The position numbers and the translations under genes were made by a program. From the NCBI GenBank assembly GCA_030605795.1, contig JAUWHR010000013.1, positions 1-41,423 of the forward strand: 41,423 nt of DNA. The letters run 5' to 3'. The notes under the pieces were generated by a model, which saw only the letters and a program-made list of their open reading frames with translations, made no database searches and was not told the DNA's origin. Every line of letters starts with the position of its first letter. The stretch's first letter is position 1. Source of the stretch: Anaerolineae bacterium. GTDB taxonomy: Bacteria; Chloroflexota; Anaerolineae; Anaerolineales; E44-bin32. Of this stretch, positions 1 to 7,553 are shown piece after piece.

Positions 1-17
1 GCGCACAAGGCGGCACG

Positions 18-221
18 TCATTTTTGGCGTCTTTCCTTCTGCCTGCTCCGTTGTGTTGTTCGCTTGGCCGTCTTCCGCCCGCTTACTCTATAGGCTTCAG
101 TGGCATTGGAGCGCCCGGCCCGCTGTCGCAACGCCTCGTATCCCATGAACATCCATGGGGCAGTGATTACGAGTGCCCAGAAGACAGCGACAATCCATAG
201 ATCCATCCCGCCCTCATTCAT
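18..221 (-). CDS. small single-pass membrane protein, unknown function
   Basis: I do not recognise a family. The 67-residue product has one hydrophobic segment (about residues 7-27, with the run WIVAVFWALVITAPWMF) and then a very basic Arg/Lys/Ser/Thr-rich tail, so an N-out or N-in membrane anchor with a cytoplasmic positive tail is likely. The start was chosen at 221 because its ATG overlaps the stop codon of the DegV gene (ATGA), which implies translational coupling. An in-frame ATG 30 bases upstream exists but lies inside the DegV gene and has no support. It is the last gene of a regulator-DegV-membrane-protein run on the minus strand. Confidence 0.6.
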   Translation of the reverse strand: MNEGGMDLWIVAVFWALVITAPWMFMGYEALRQRAGRSNATEAYRVSGRKTAKRTTQRSRQKERRQK

Positions 222-1081
222 AGGACGGGTACCTGGGCTTCGTCTGGACACAACGACAGACCCAAAGTTCCTGGGCCAGTGTGAATCGAGATCGCGGGAC
301 TCAAATCAGTCACATGGAGTTCTAGACAGTCGAATCGTTCGGCCACCCGGGACTCCAACACCTTAGCCTCCTCGAGTGAGTCAACATGGATCACCGCTGC
401 TCGCACTGGGCGACCACCGGCATAATGAGCGCCCAGGTCGAGCATGCGGTTGATCGCCTTTTTCTTAGTGCGCACGCGCTCCAGCGCGTCCACGCGACCT
501 TCGTTCAGGTGCAGAAGCGGTTTGATGCTTAGCGCTGTGCCCAGCAGCCATGACGCACCACCGACCCGGCCGCCCCGGTGCAGGTACTCGAGCGTATCCA
601 CGACAAACAGCACCTTGGCCCTTGAGGCTGCAGCGCGGGCGGCCTCTTCAACTTCCTCCAGTGGCTTCCCTTGAGATGCAGCACGTGCGGCGGCAAGGGC
701 GGCGAAACCCAATCCCATCGTCGTCAATCGGGTGTCCACGATGCGCACAGGCACGCGGTCAAAGTCGGACAAGGCTATCTGGGCGGAGTTGATCATGCCG
801 CTCAGCTCGGTCGAGATCAGCGGGGCGACGATGGCGTCATGTTCTGTTGCCAGTTGCTCGTAGATGCGGAGGAAGTCTTCGGGATTGGCCTGGGTAGTCG
901 TCGGATGGATAGGGTCGTCTCTTAGCCGTCGAATGAATTCGGTAGGTGTGATATCCACCCCGTCAAGCAGCGTTTGAGACCCCCATAGGACTATAGCTGG
1001 TATCACGTGGATGCCATTCTGGTCGACCAATTTGGCCGGCAAATAGGCGGTACTGTCGGTGAGCACTGCGACTTTAGCCAT
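218..1081 (-). CDS. DegV family fatty-acid-binding protein
   Basis: 287 residues, the normal size for DegV/FakB proteins, which bind a fatty acid and present it to a dihydroxyacetone-kinase-like fatty acid kinase (FakA). Family marks are visible: the N-terminal VLTDSTAYLP segment, a PTTTQ segment near residue 60 corresponding to the usual T-S-Q-P lipid-headgroup site, the EYLHRGGRVGG block near 165-175 and the C-terminal HTGPGTLG block. No FakA homologue is in the window. A good Shine-Dalgarno (GGAGG) precedes the ATG. It lies 48 bases after a winged-helix regulator on the same strand and overlaps the following small membrane gene, so the three are probably co-transcribed. Confidence 0.9.
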   Translation of the reverse strand: MAKVAVLTDSTAYLPAKLVDQNGIHVIPAIVLWGSQTLLDGVDITPTEFIRRLRDDPIHPTTTQANPEDFLRIYEQLATEHDAIVAPLISTELSGMINSAQIALSDFDRVPVRIVDTRLTTMGLGFAALAAARAASQGKPLEEVEEAARAAASRAKVLFVVDTLEYLHRGGRVGGASWLLGTALSIKPLLHLNEGRVDALERVRTKKKAINRMLDLGAHYAGGRPVRAAVIHVDSLEEAKVLESRVAERFDCLELHVTDLSPAISIHTGPGTLGLSLCPDEAQVPVL

Positions 1082-1129
1082 TTCAATCCTCCGGCGAATA
1101 AGACGAAAGAATTAAGTAAATAAAAAGGG

Positions 1130-1837
1130 CTACACGCCCACGATCTTTAGAACCTCCCGGGTGAACTCAGCCAGGCGGCGGCGGTTCTCCGCGGTCAGCT
1201 CCGATAATATGCTTTGGTACTTATTTGCCTGCGCAAGAAATACACTGGCCATCCGCCGATTGACACGCTCGACCAACGATAGGCCTGCGCTGAGTCCCGA
1301 CAGGGCGCTCAGCCCTATCTCGCCGGGGAGCCCGATGTTGCGCAGGATCACGAGCAGGCCGTTCGCTTCGGCTACGTCTTTCAATAAGTTCAAGCTAAGG
1401 ACAATCGCGGTGACCATTTCGGTTAGATAGATGATGGGCGAGCGCTGGTCTGAGAGGCGTGCCAGCAGCTCATTCAGCAGGGTTTCATACCCGCTCACCT
1501 TGCCCACCCGCAACTGCTCGAGGATACGGATTTTGACTTGCTCCCATTCCTCCTCGACCCAGTCACCCCCAGCCAGATCGGCGAGAGTTCTGGCGGCGAG
1601 GGGCGTGGGCCGAAAGACGACTGTGGAGCGTCCTGGGCCGCCCGGATCCTCTGGCCGTTGGTACTCCGCCTTGACTAGCTCGCGATCTTCCAGCAGTCGC
1701 AACATCTCGTAGGCGGTCACCTTTCCCACGCCTACGCGCTTGGCTAGCGTGGAGTAGTGAATCGGTTCCCCACTATGGCGGTAAAGATCGAGGAGCTTGC
1801 TCAGGAATTCCTGTTGGCGCCCGGTTAATCGCTTCAT
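1130..1837 (-). CDS. winged-helix transcriptional regulator
   Basis: 235 residues. The first ~85 form a winged helix-turn-helix (helix-turn-helix around residues 26-60, IHYSTLAKRVGVGKVTAYEM, followed by a wing containing PGGPGRSTVVF), resembling the N-terminal domain of HrcA/MarR-like repressors. Residues ~95-235 are mostly helical, with several Leu-rich stretches, and I cannot assign them; they may sense a ligand or dimerise. HrcA itself is unlikely because its GAF-like C-terminal region is not recognisable and no heat-shock gene is adjacent. A perfect palindrome lies about 30 bases upstream, consistent with autoregulation. The gene precedes the DegV gene by 48 bases, so it may control a lipid-related operon (inference). 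Confidence 0.75.
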   Translation of the reverse strand: MKRLTGRQQEFLSKLLDLYRHSGEPIHYSTLAKRVGVGKVTAYEMLRLLEDRELVKAEYQRPEDPGGPGRSTVVFRPTPLAARTLADLAGGDWVEEEWEQVKIRILEQLRVGKVSGYETLLNELLARLSDQRSPIIYLTEMVTAIVLSLNLLKDVAEANGLLVILRNIGLPGEIGLSALSGLSAGLSLVERVNRRMASVFLAQANKYQSILSELTAENRRRLAEFTREVLKIVGV

Positions 1838-1869
1838 GTTTCCCTCAAGTTATCTGATGAGTCTAAACC

Positions 1870-1883
1870 CCTTGTATACAAGG
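1870..1883. promoter_or_regulatory. perfect 14-bp palindrome, candidate operator of the winged-helix regulator
   Basis: CCTTGTATACAAGG reads identically on both strands and lies 32 bases upstream of the regulator start at 1837. Its centre (TATACA on the minus strand) could act as a -10 element, and a TTGTCA lies just upstream but at only 9 bases spacing, so promoter geometry is not convincing. Position and symmetry fit autorepression by the adjacent dimeric regulator; this is an inference. Confidence 0.5.
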
Positions 1884-1988
1884 TTGTTGACAAGCATCCG
1901 GCGTGGATCTGGTATCTTTATGTGGACTGTGTAGAATAGGAGAACAGTGGTCATAAAGGACTCGACCTCTCTGCCAGCGCAGTGGTGA

Positions 1989-2939
1989 TCATGAGTCCGC
2001 GTTCCCTGAACTCACACACGGACAATCAGCGGAAGATGCTTCAATTGCGGTAATTGCCTCTCGCTCTGGCTCGAAAGTCCAAGCCATCCCTGTTTGTTCC
2101 TCCTCCAAATGCATAGACAATTCCCTTGGCCATCGCACTGCTCCCAATTGAGGCATTACACGCCTCGCTCGTTCGATGAACCGTGCACTGCGCAGCGGAT
2201 CGGAGGCCCGGCTCCACCAGAACTGCGCCCTTCTAGGATCCAGCCCATACGCTACCATGGCCAATGGATAGTGGCGTGCCAGTGCTTGTATGATCTGCGA
2301 GGCTTCAAGGGCGTACATCTCTAACGCTTCCTTCGGCCCGCTCTTCTCCAGCTTAATGGGGTGGATGAGCCCTCTGAGCAGGACATATCGAACGCGTTTC
2401 CTTTCCCGTCGGTAGTGCAGGTTGATTATAGTCTCGACACCAAAGCGCGAATCCCTGATGGACGTCACTAGAGGGAGAATGTCCTTGCGCAAAAGGGCGC
2501 GTTCCCCGGAGAGCGGGCGTAAGGGATTCATCGTTTCAATCAGGCCTTGCCCGCGAGAAGGGTAGCCGATGACCATGTCGGTCTCCCCTACGCTGAGGGG
2601 ATGCAGTATCTGGGCGATGTGGTCGGTTTCCAGATTCAGCAAGTCCGCGTCTACAAAGAGGATCACCTCCCCTTTTGCTTGTATAACTCCCTCTGCCATG
2701 GCATATCCCTTCCCTCGATTCTGGGGCAGGAAAATGGCATGTACCTTTTCGTGGTTGGCGAAATTCCGCAAGACGGCGGCGGTCTCGTCTGTAGATCCGT
2801 CGTCGATGGCGACGACGGCATGGATCAGAGGTGAGACGAGTAGGGTTTCGAGAACAGCGGCTAATGTGTTCTCCTCGTTATATGCACATACAATGGCTGT
2901 GCAGGTCTTGCTTCTCGAGCTACTTGAACTTCCTGGCAT
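1989..2939 (-). CDS. family 2 glycosyltransferase (polyprenyl-phosphate or glycerate glycosyltransferase type)
   Basis: 316 residues with a GT-A fold signature: an N-terminal AIVCAYNEENTL nucleotide-binding strand, the DDGSTD motif at residues 46-51, an NRGKGYAM segment near 74-81 and a metal-binding D-A-D at 97-99. There are no obvious transmembrane helices, so it is probably a cytoplasmic enzyme. Related families include dolichyl/undecaprenyl-phosphate glycosyltransferases and glucosyl-3-phosphoglycerate synthase; the acceptor cannot be decided from sequence alone. The N-terminus has a serine run before the conserved start, so the true start may be slightly downstream. It is transcribed towards the winged-helix regulator 150 bases away. 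Confidence 0.85.
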   Translation of the reverse strand: MPGSSSSSRSKTCTAIVCAYNEENTLAAVLETLLVSPLIHAVVAIDDGSTDETAAVLRNFANHEKVHAIFLPQNRGKGYAMAEGVIQAKGEVILFVDADLLNLETDHIAQILHPLSVGETDMVIGYPSRGQGLIETMNPLRPLSGERALLRKDILPLVTSIRDSRFGVETIINLHYRRERKRVRYVLLRGLIHPIKLEKSGPKEALEMYALEASQIIQALARHYPLAMVAYGLDPRRAQFWWSRASDPLRSARFIERARRVMPQLGAVRWPRELSMHLEEEQTGMAWTFEPEREAITAIEASSADCPCVSSGNADS

Positions 2940-3684
2940 TTCCTTATCTACCTCGCTGCGGTGGCATGCTGGGTATAGCGTGGGCTGAAAATGTGCTCAT
3001 TTCAGAACGTAATGGGCTGTGTGGTCCCGGGAACTGCAACCACGGGCTCACCACCCGAATAATCCGAAAAAGACGAATAATCCGAATATATTATAGCGAT
3101 CATGGGTGTATATGTCAAGGGCTTGATTTCCTCCCCTTGGAACAACGGGGGGTCCACTACAAGGGGCCCTCGGGTCTCTCTGTTCTAACGGGCGAACCCT
3201 TATTCACGTATATGCTTAGCAAGGAACAAACGATTGGGATCTCGCGCGATCTACTCAGCGCCACTGCTGAACTCTCACCCTCGAGGGTGAAGGATAAACA
3301 CTACCTTTCAGCCAGCGATCGCAACATGTGGGGATGGAAGGGGCACAGGATCGTCGCCTCATATTCCAAGACCTGTGTTGAACTCGGATCCCGAAAAGGG
3401 CTCTTTAGCATGCGCCTCCCAGTTCTTCGCTTGCATCTGATATACCAGGTGCTCAAAGTTCAGCTGACTTTCAAGCTCTGCGAAACGCCTCAAACACCCA
3501 GGGTGACAGACATCAATGCCTATTTGGATTCAAACCTCAACATCAGAGACCCCTGTATCATCCGGCCCCAGACGTCCCAAAGGTATGGAAACCTGAACAT
3601 CGAGAGGTTCCCGCGCCTTGCTAAATGCCGGGCGCAAGAGCTGCCGGATAAGCTCGGCAACCTACTGAGAAGTCTGGCGTAGAT

Positions 3685-3711
3685 AAACCATGGCCTACGG
3701 CCAGGTTTTTT
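3685..3711 (+). terminator. intrinsic terminator, plus strand
   Basis: TGGCC-TAC-GGCCA hairpin (3691-3703), extended by AAACC/GGTTT with one bulged A, running into a TTTTTT tract at 3706-3711. It sits just after the end (3682) of a long uncharacterised plus-strand open frame. Confidence 0.7.
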
Positions 3712-3755
3712 ATACGGTGGCAGGCAAAGGGCTAGGAAAACGAGGGTGGGACTAT

Positions 3756-3782
3756 GTACAAGTACTATTGTAAGGGGAGTTG
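3756..3782. repeat. left copy of a 27-nt imperfect direct repeat
   Basis: It contains ACAAGTACTATTGT followed by a G-rich run and AGTTG. A second copy in the same orientation lies at 5614-5640 with 23 of 27 bases identical. The two copies flank the AT-rich membrane-protein and lipoprotein genes. The core is itself nearly symmetric (ACAA...TTGT). Confidence 0.6.
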
Positions 3783-4087
3783 GTGGAAGAGGAAAAATTG
3801 GGCCGAGTTGCCGAGAAAGGAGATTGTGTTATTTTTCTCTACACCTCATTGTGTGACTTGCCAAAGTCACCGTGTGCTTTCGCCCTTCCACGGGGATGGT
3901 TGCCATTAATATGGTTGTTATCTTTAAAAGATGAAACAGAACAAGTAGATGATTAATTCTTCGGTGGTCACAGCTCGCTCATTGCACTTGAGTTTCGACC
4001 TTCAAAGTGAGGGCGTTGCCGTGACTTTCTCAACTAGCACCAATGGTTACTTACAATACCCGGTTGACTGCTGTATATTTTAGATAA

Positions 4088-4588
4088 ATGGATATTAACC
4101 GAAGAATAGCCAAAATACCATTTGCTGTCTTATATGGAATATTAGCTTTATTGGTCTCCTTCAACTGGTTAAGAGTTTTTTTATTCCAAAAAGAATTCTC
4201 CGTTTTTGAGAGTGAACAACCCTGGGATTATTATTTGTCAAGTATTGCTTCTCGGCTGTTTGGAATTGAACAAAGACAATATTTTATCTTTGCTCTCCCC
4301 ATAATGCTGATTATCATATATGGTGCGTTAAAGCTTACTGGTTGGTTAATTAGTTTAGACAAAAAAACTGAAATCAAGGGTGATAATCACACAGCCATAG
4401 TCGCAATCTTGTTGATACTGCCGGTTTCCTTAGGAGTTCACAAACTTTTGGGTCCAGGGTGGCGAAACCACCTTCTTCCAGGAGCTGTGCTTATTATTAC
4501 CTTCAGTATTTGGACTGGAATTGCAGAAAGCAAAGCCAAGAGGGAAAAATTTAGCAAAGAATTAACTCAAGGCCAGAAAATTTTCTAG
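4088..4588 (+). CDS. AT-rich multi-pass membrane protein, unknown function
   Basis: 166 residues; I do not recognise the family. Four hydrophobic segments are visible at about residues 10-33, 65-90, 102-118 and 128-146. The loop between the first two carries ESEQPWDYYLSSIASRLFG, and the C-terminus is charged and Lys/Glu-rich. Base composition is clearly richer in A and T than the flanking genes, and codons such as ATA, TTA and AAA are frequent, suggesting recent acquisition. No clear Shine-Dalgarno precedes the ATG. The gene lies between two direct repeats (3756 and 5614). Confidence 0.65.
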   Translation: MDINRRIAKIPFAVLYGILALLVSFNWLRVFLFQKEFSVFESEQPWDYYLSSIASRLFGIEQRQYFIFALPIMLIIIYGALKLTGWLISLDKKTEIKGDNHTAIVAILLILPVSLGVHKLLGPGWRNHLLPGAVLIITFSIWTGIAESKAKREKFSKELTQGQKIF

Positions 4589-4687
4589 TTACTATCTTTG
4601 TATGTCCTCACTCATCACTCACTACGCCGTTTTAAAGCAAAGAAAATGGCAAATGGGGACAAAACAGGAGGATAGCTGTTAGTCGAC

Positions 4688-4771
4688 ATGACTATGATGA
4701 GCGAGGAGCTGGACAACCTGGTAGAGCAGCCTATCAACAAGACGGTCATAGCTCCGGAATCGACTCTGTGA
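4688..4771 (+). CDS. possible 27-residue small ORF upstream of the lipoprotein gene
   Basis: An ATG preceded by an AGGAGG-like sequence (4668-4674, about 14 bases upstream) opens a 27-codon frame (MTMMSEELDNLVEQPINK and nine more residues) ending 9 bases before the lipoprotein start. Its stop overlaps the region holding the lipoprotein ribosome site, so it could act as a coupled upstream ORF. No homology is recognised; it may be a remnant or chance. Confidence 0.25.
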   Translation: MTMMSEELDNLVEQPINKTVIAPESTL

Positions 4772-4780
4772 GGGAAGAAA

Positions 4781-5344
4781 ATGGCGCAGAATAAATTGCT
4801 CAAGATGGCTTTGATTGTGCTGGCGTTTCTGGGTATGTTATCAATCGCGGGGTGTGAAGAGTTTAACCGACGTACTTTCCAATTTCTACATGGTACCTAT
4901 GAAGTTCCTACTCCATATATTACGCCCGTTGCACATGGAACTTTCCACCTTCTCATAACACCCTTTCCACATGGAACGCCTGTGTTCAATAAAGATCGTT
5001 GTCTTACACTGGCGGGTGATACCTACCTTATAAAATTGCGGGTACAATACCGACTGTTTGAGGTATTGCGAGGGACAACAGGTGAAGCGGACCGTGAAGA
5101 CATGCCGCCCATTATTGACGAGATGCGCGAGATCCATGGCAAGATCCGCGCTTTGGAACCACCTTCTGACTGCGAGATCCTGGTTGTGTTGCGTTACCAC
5201 ATTGAAGCCGAGATCGATCAAACCATACGAGCCCTAGTCGTCTTCCGCAACGTTGAGCCTGAGGAGACCATGATGGACTACTTCAACGAGGCATTGTTCC
5301 ACAAGACAGTGGTCCAGGAACTCTTCAAGCGAATTTCGCAATAG
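4781..5344 (+). CDS. predicted lipoprotein, unknown function
   Basis: 187 residues with a lipoprotein signal peptide: Lys-containing N-terminus, hydrophobic stretch 9-19, and lipobox LSIAGC with the lipidated cysteine at residue 25. The mature N-terminus has three irregular repeats beginning HGT (FLHGTYEVPTPYITPVA, then HGTFHLLITPFP, then HGTPVF). Residues ~70-187 form a mixed helical domain with acidic stretches and two cysteines. No family was recognised. The ribosome site GAGGGA lies close to the ATG. A strong hairpin terminator at 5536-5567 follows. An open segment at about 5370-5478 between gene and terminator, ending WRQTGLQADALP, looks partly coding but lacks a start. Confidence 0.7.
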   Translation: MAQNKLLKMALIVLAFLGMLSIAGCEEFNRRTFQFLHGTYEVPTPYITPVAHGTFHLLITPFPHGTPVFNKDRCLTLAGDTYLIKLRVQYRLFEVLRGTTGEADREDMPPIIDEMREIHGKIRALEPPSDCEILVVLRYHIEAEIDQTIRALVVFRNVEPEETMMDYFNEALFHKTVVQELFKRISQ

Positions 5345-5535
5345 CTTCAGTAGGCCTACGGTCAGACCATCATTCTGGGTTCGTTTCCTTATAAGCAAGA
5401 AACCCAACCGTGATTGGCTGCTGGGCGAATTGAGCAACTGGCGGCAAACGGGATTGCAGGCGGATGCTCTCCCTTGATTGCAACGCTTTCTTACCTCGCC
5501 TGATGACCTTCAGTAGCCAGAATGTCACCCATCAG

Positions 5536-5567
5536 TAACAAGCGGCCAAGTGGCCGCTTGTTATTTT
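5536..5567 (+). terminator. intrinsic terminator after the lipoprotein gene
   Basis: A perfect 13-bp inverted repeat TAACAAGCGGCCA / TGGCCGCTTGTTA separated by AG is followed by TTTT. Strong hairpin, 190 bases after the lipoprotein stop codon. Confidence 0.85.
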
Positions 5568-5613
5568 CTCACCTAATAGCAATTTGAGGACTGGAGCTGG
5601 AGGTCAAGTCCAC

Positions 5614-5640
5614 GGACAAGTACTATTGTGCGGGAAGTTG
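5614..5640. repeat. right copy of the 27-nt imperfect direct repeat
   Basis: Same orientation as the copy at 3756-3782, sharing the uninterrupted ACAAGTACTATTGT core and a trailing GGG-AGTTG pattern. Spacing between copies is about 1.86 kb. Confidence 0.6.
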
Positions 5641-5677
5641 ATCACATGCGATGGTATGAGACCAACCCACAATACAC

Positions 5678-5718
5678 AAAAAAGGCGCCATTCGGCGCCC
5701 TAGTGTTGCCTCGGCAAC
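5678..5718 (-). terminator. intrinsic terminator, minus strand, with a second hairpin
   Basis: On the minus strand, GGCGCC-GAAT-GGCGCC is followed by TTTTTT (A-run at 5678-5683 on the plus strand). A second hairpin, GTTGCC-TC-GGCAAC at 5705-5718, lies just upstream in the same direction. This fits the end of transcripts from the DUF167/YggT/PgeF genes. Confidence 0.8.
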
Positions 5719-5880
5719 CTGGTCATTATCGGGACTTAAATCGGTACAGGTTGCACGAGTATTAATAAGTATGTCTATTTGTTTTTAGTGTTTGCTGGTT
5801 TTACGTTTTTAGATCTTCCCCGGTTAGACCCAAAGATTCAAAGATGACACTTCGAGCCATCTTGGGGACTTGTTTCAACA

Positions 5881-6195
5881 TTATTTATTACCCTCCAACC
5901 AGTCCTGTATCCGACGTTCTGCATCCTCGGCCGATAAATCGAGGATCGAAATAATCTTGTCCATTCCTTTCTGCCCAGCGACGATTTCGATTCGATTCTT
6001 GCGCACGCTTAAAACCTTTGACAGGAATTTTACCAAAGCGGCGTTGGCTTTGCCTTCCACCGGCGGGGCTGCAACACGAACACGCAGAGTGCCGTTCTCC
6101 ATCAGCCCACCAAACTCGGTCTTTCTTGAGCGTGGCGTCACCCTAATCGTCAACGCCGCGCCTAGCTTACCGTTGTGAAGTTTAAATTTTCGCAT
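5881..6195 (-). CDS. DUF167 (YggU) family protein
   Basis: 104 residues, matching the usual ~95-105 of this family. The diagnostic core is visible: LTIRVTPRSRKTEFGG, then TLRVRVAAPPVEGKANAALV, then KFLSKVL...RIEIVAGQKGMDKII. The family is widespread, small and cytoplasmic, and its biochemical role is not established. It lies 15 bases after the YggT gene on the same strand; YggT-YggU adjacency is common in many bacteria, which supports both calls. A minus-strand terminator follows at 5678-5718. Confidence 0.92.
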   Translation of the reverse strand: MRKFKLHNGKLGAALTIRVTPRSRKTEFGGLMENGTLRVRVAAPPVEGKANAALVKFLSKVLSVRKNRIEIVAGQKGMDKIISILDLSAEDAERRIQDWLEGNK

Positions 6196-6210
6196 ACGTG
6201 TTTCCTGACC

Positions 6211-6462
6211 CTATATCAGTAGCCGAATCAAGACCGTCTCAACCACCTGGATCATGATTATCAACACCATGGGGCTTAAATCGATCATGCCCAAAGACGG
6301 CATAAATCGTCGGATTGGCGCCAACAGTGGCTGGACGATCGAGTCTAGGGTACTCCTCAATGGGTGATATGGACTAAGGAAGTAACTTACGATGATGTCG
6401 GCAAAAACAATGAGGGTCAAGCCAAGTGATGCAATGTGGATAGCATTGGCTAAAGCAACCAC
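6211..6462 (-). CDS. YggT family membrane protein
   Basis: 83 residues with two transmembrane segments (about 5-30 and 60-82) and the family block DIIVSYFLSPYHPLRSTLDS followed by IVQPLLAPIRRFMPSLGMID, which matches the conserved W/F...P..N.....P.L.P.RR.IP pattern of YggT/YlmG proteins. These act at the cytoplasmic membrane and have been linked to cell-division or membrane organisation in other bacteria; the exact job is unknown. The start is GTG at 6462, preceded by GAAAGG. The gene sits directly before the DUF167 gene, with PgeF upstream, echoing the ylm cluster of Gram-positive bacteria. Confidence 0.88.
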   Translation of the reverse strand: MVALANAIHIASLGLTLIVFADIIVSYFLSPYHPLRSTLDSIVQPLLAPIRRFMPSLGMIDLSPMVLIIMIQVVETVLIRLLI

Positions 6463-6583
6463 GATACGTACCTTTCTCAGGGTATAAAATTATCCCACAA
6501 AATACGCAACCCTGCAGTATGAGCAGATGCTCAACGATTTACGACAAAATATTCCGCTTGCCTCTGCGATGAAGAGATCACCG

Positions 6584-7366
6584 TCACTCGCTCAGCGCGA
6601 TCAGCGCACCAAACCTACCCGTCGTCCCATGTTCGCCGCGATGTGAGTACCAATCTTCTGGATGGCAAACAGTACAGAGCTCGGCCACCTCGATAGATAG
6701 GACCCCTCGTTCCTCCATTAAATCACGGTTGGCGGTCCACATGTTGAAATGAACCTGTCCATTCCGGACATGTAGATGACGATCAGCGCTGGGACCAAAA
6801 GCCTTATGTACTTGCTCTACCACCTCTGGACCAACCGGGTAATGATCAGGACCGATCGAAGGACCAATCCCAACCAACAAATCTTTGGCGTGAGTTCCAT
6901 AGAGTTCAACCATTGCCTGGACCGCCGCGCCTGCCGCACCACGCACTGTCCCCAACCAGCCGGCATGCACCAGACCAACCGCCGGGCGTTTGGGATCAAA
7001 GAGCAGGATCGGCACGCAATCGGCAAACCGCATGAACAAGGTCACCTGAGGGTTATCGGTGATGAGCACGTCAGCTTGAATAAGAGATTTCTCAGTGCGG
7101 GGCGCATCGGCCACAACTACATGGGCTGAATGAACCTGCCATACATCATAAATGGTAGCTGGATCGCGCCCGACGGCGGTAAAAGCACGATGTCGATTTT
7201 CCTTCACCCGATCTCGCTCATCGCCAACCGTGCCACCCACGTTTAAAGACCGCCAAGGATCCGGACTCACACCTCCCCGACGAGTGAAAATCGCCTGGTC
7301 CAGGTCGGGGTGAATCAGAGATTCAAATTGATATATGCGAAGGGACCCTACCTGCCGGAATGGCAT
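6584..7366 (-). CDS. pgeF: peptidoglycan editing factor PgeF (laccase-domain, YfiH family)
   Basis: 260 residues, the family's usual length. The zinc-site residues are present with the expected spacing: His79 (VWQVHSAH), Cys117 (RFADCVPILL) and His134 (GLVHAGWLGT). Further family blocks are GPSIGPDHYPVG and the C-terminal CTVCHPEDWYSHRGEHGTTGR. Members were first described as multicopper polyphenol oxidases and later as enzymes that remove wrongly incorporated serine from muropeptides; purine-nucleoside activity is also reported for relatives. The gene is upstream of YggT and DUF167 on the same strand, a cell-envelope context. A mobile element lies immediately upstream (7432-7553). Confidence 0.92.
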   Translation of the reverse strand: MPFRQVGSLRIYQFESLIHPDLDQAIFTRRGGVSPDPWRSLNVGGTVGDERDRVKENRHRAFTAVGRDPATIYDVWQVHSAHVVVADAPRTEKSLIQADVLITDNPQVTLFMRFADCVPILLFDPKRPAVGLVHAGWLGTVRGAAGAAVQAMVELYGTHAKDLLVGIGPSIGPDHYPVGPEVVEQVHKAFGPSADRHLHVRNGQVHFNMWTANRDLMEERGVLSIEVAELCTVCHPEDWYSHRGEHGTTGRFGALIALSE

Positions 7367-7431
7367 GGGGCGAGTCTACCATGGAGCGTCATGCCCGACC
7401 AGGGAGAGGAGGTGGTGATAGAACAACTAAG

Positions 7432-7553
7432 GTGACTACTCAGCCTACCCTCCCGCAGGTTACGACTGAGAGCATTTATTGGTTTGAATATCCGGTCGAG
7501 ACGCGATTCTATGTCAAAATAACATCTAAACCTGCGAGAGGGTGAGTAGTTAC
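7432..7553 (+). mobile_element. 122-bp non-autonomous element (MITE), copy A
   Basis: The ends form terminal inverted repeats: GTGACTACTCAGCCTACCCT and on to GCAGGTTA at the left, and AACCTGCGAGAGGGTGAGTAGTTAC at the right read as its complement with a 4-base offset. Flanking 8-mers CAACTAAG (7424-7431) and CAACCAAG (7554-7561) differ by one base and look like an 8-bp target duplication. The interior is nearly identical to copy B at 9478-9599. No transposase is encoded; short conserved open frames through it are incidental. Confidence 0.8.

Larger units (their letters stand above)
2940..4087. other. long gene-poor stretch with an intrinsic terminator
   Basis: I see no convincing gene in this 1.1-kb stretch. 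A plus-strand open frame running from inside the glycosyltransferase to 3682 has protein-like length but no recognisable motif and unusual composition. Visible structure: an 18-base imperfect tandem duplication around 3056-3092 (two copies of GAATAATCCGAA), a perfect 16-bp palindrome at 3275-3290 (TCACCCTCGAGGGTGA), GC-rich self-complementary segments at 3610-3660, and a plus-strand terminator at 3685-3711. The terminator shows that something transcribed rightwards probably ends here, either a decayed gene or an untranslated RNA. Confidence 0.45.

Noticed and set aside
1887-1918. TTGACA followed by TATCTT on the plus strand
   Set aside because: Spacing of 20 bases is too long and no plus-strand gene follows.
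2831-3682. Plus-strand open frame of 283 codons
   Set aside because: It begins inside the glycosyltransferase gene on the other strand, shows no recognisable motif and has non-protein-like composition; kept only as a possible decayed or RNA region.
3100-3710. Possible RNase P RNA, tmRNA or T-box element
   Set aside because: Searched by eye for their conserved cores and specifier/antiterminator sequences; none is present on either strand.
4615-4803. Minus-strand 62-codon frame
   Set aside because: Overlaps the lipoprotein start, with no ribosome site and no motif.
5370-5478. Open segment ending WRQTGLQADALP after the lipoprotein gene
   Set aside because: Looks partly protein-like but has no start codon or recognised family; could be a remnant, not strong enough to list as a gene.
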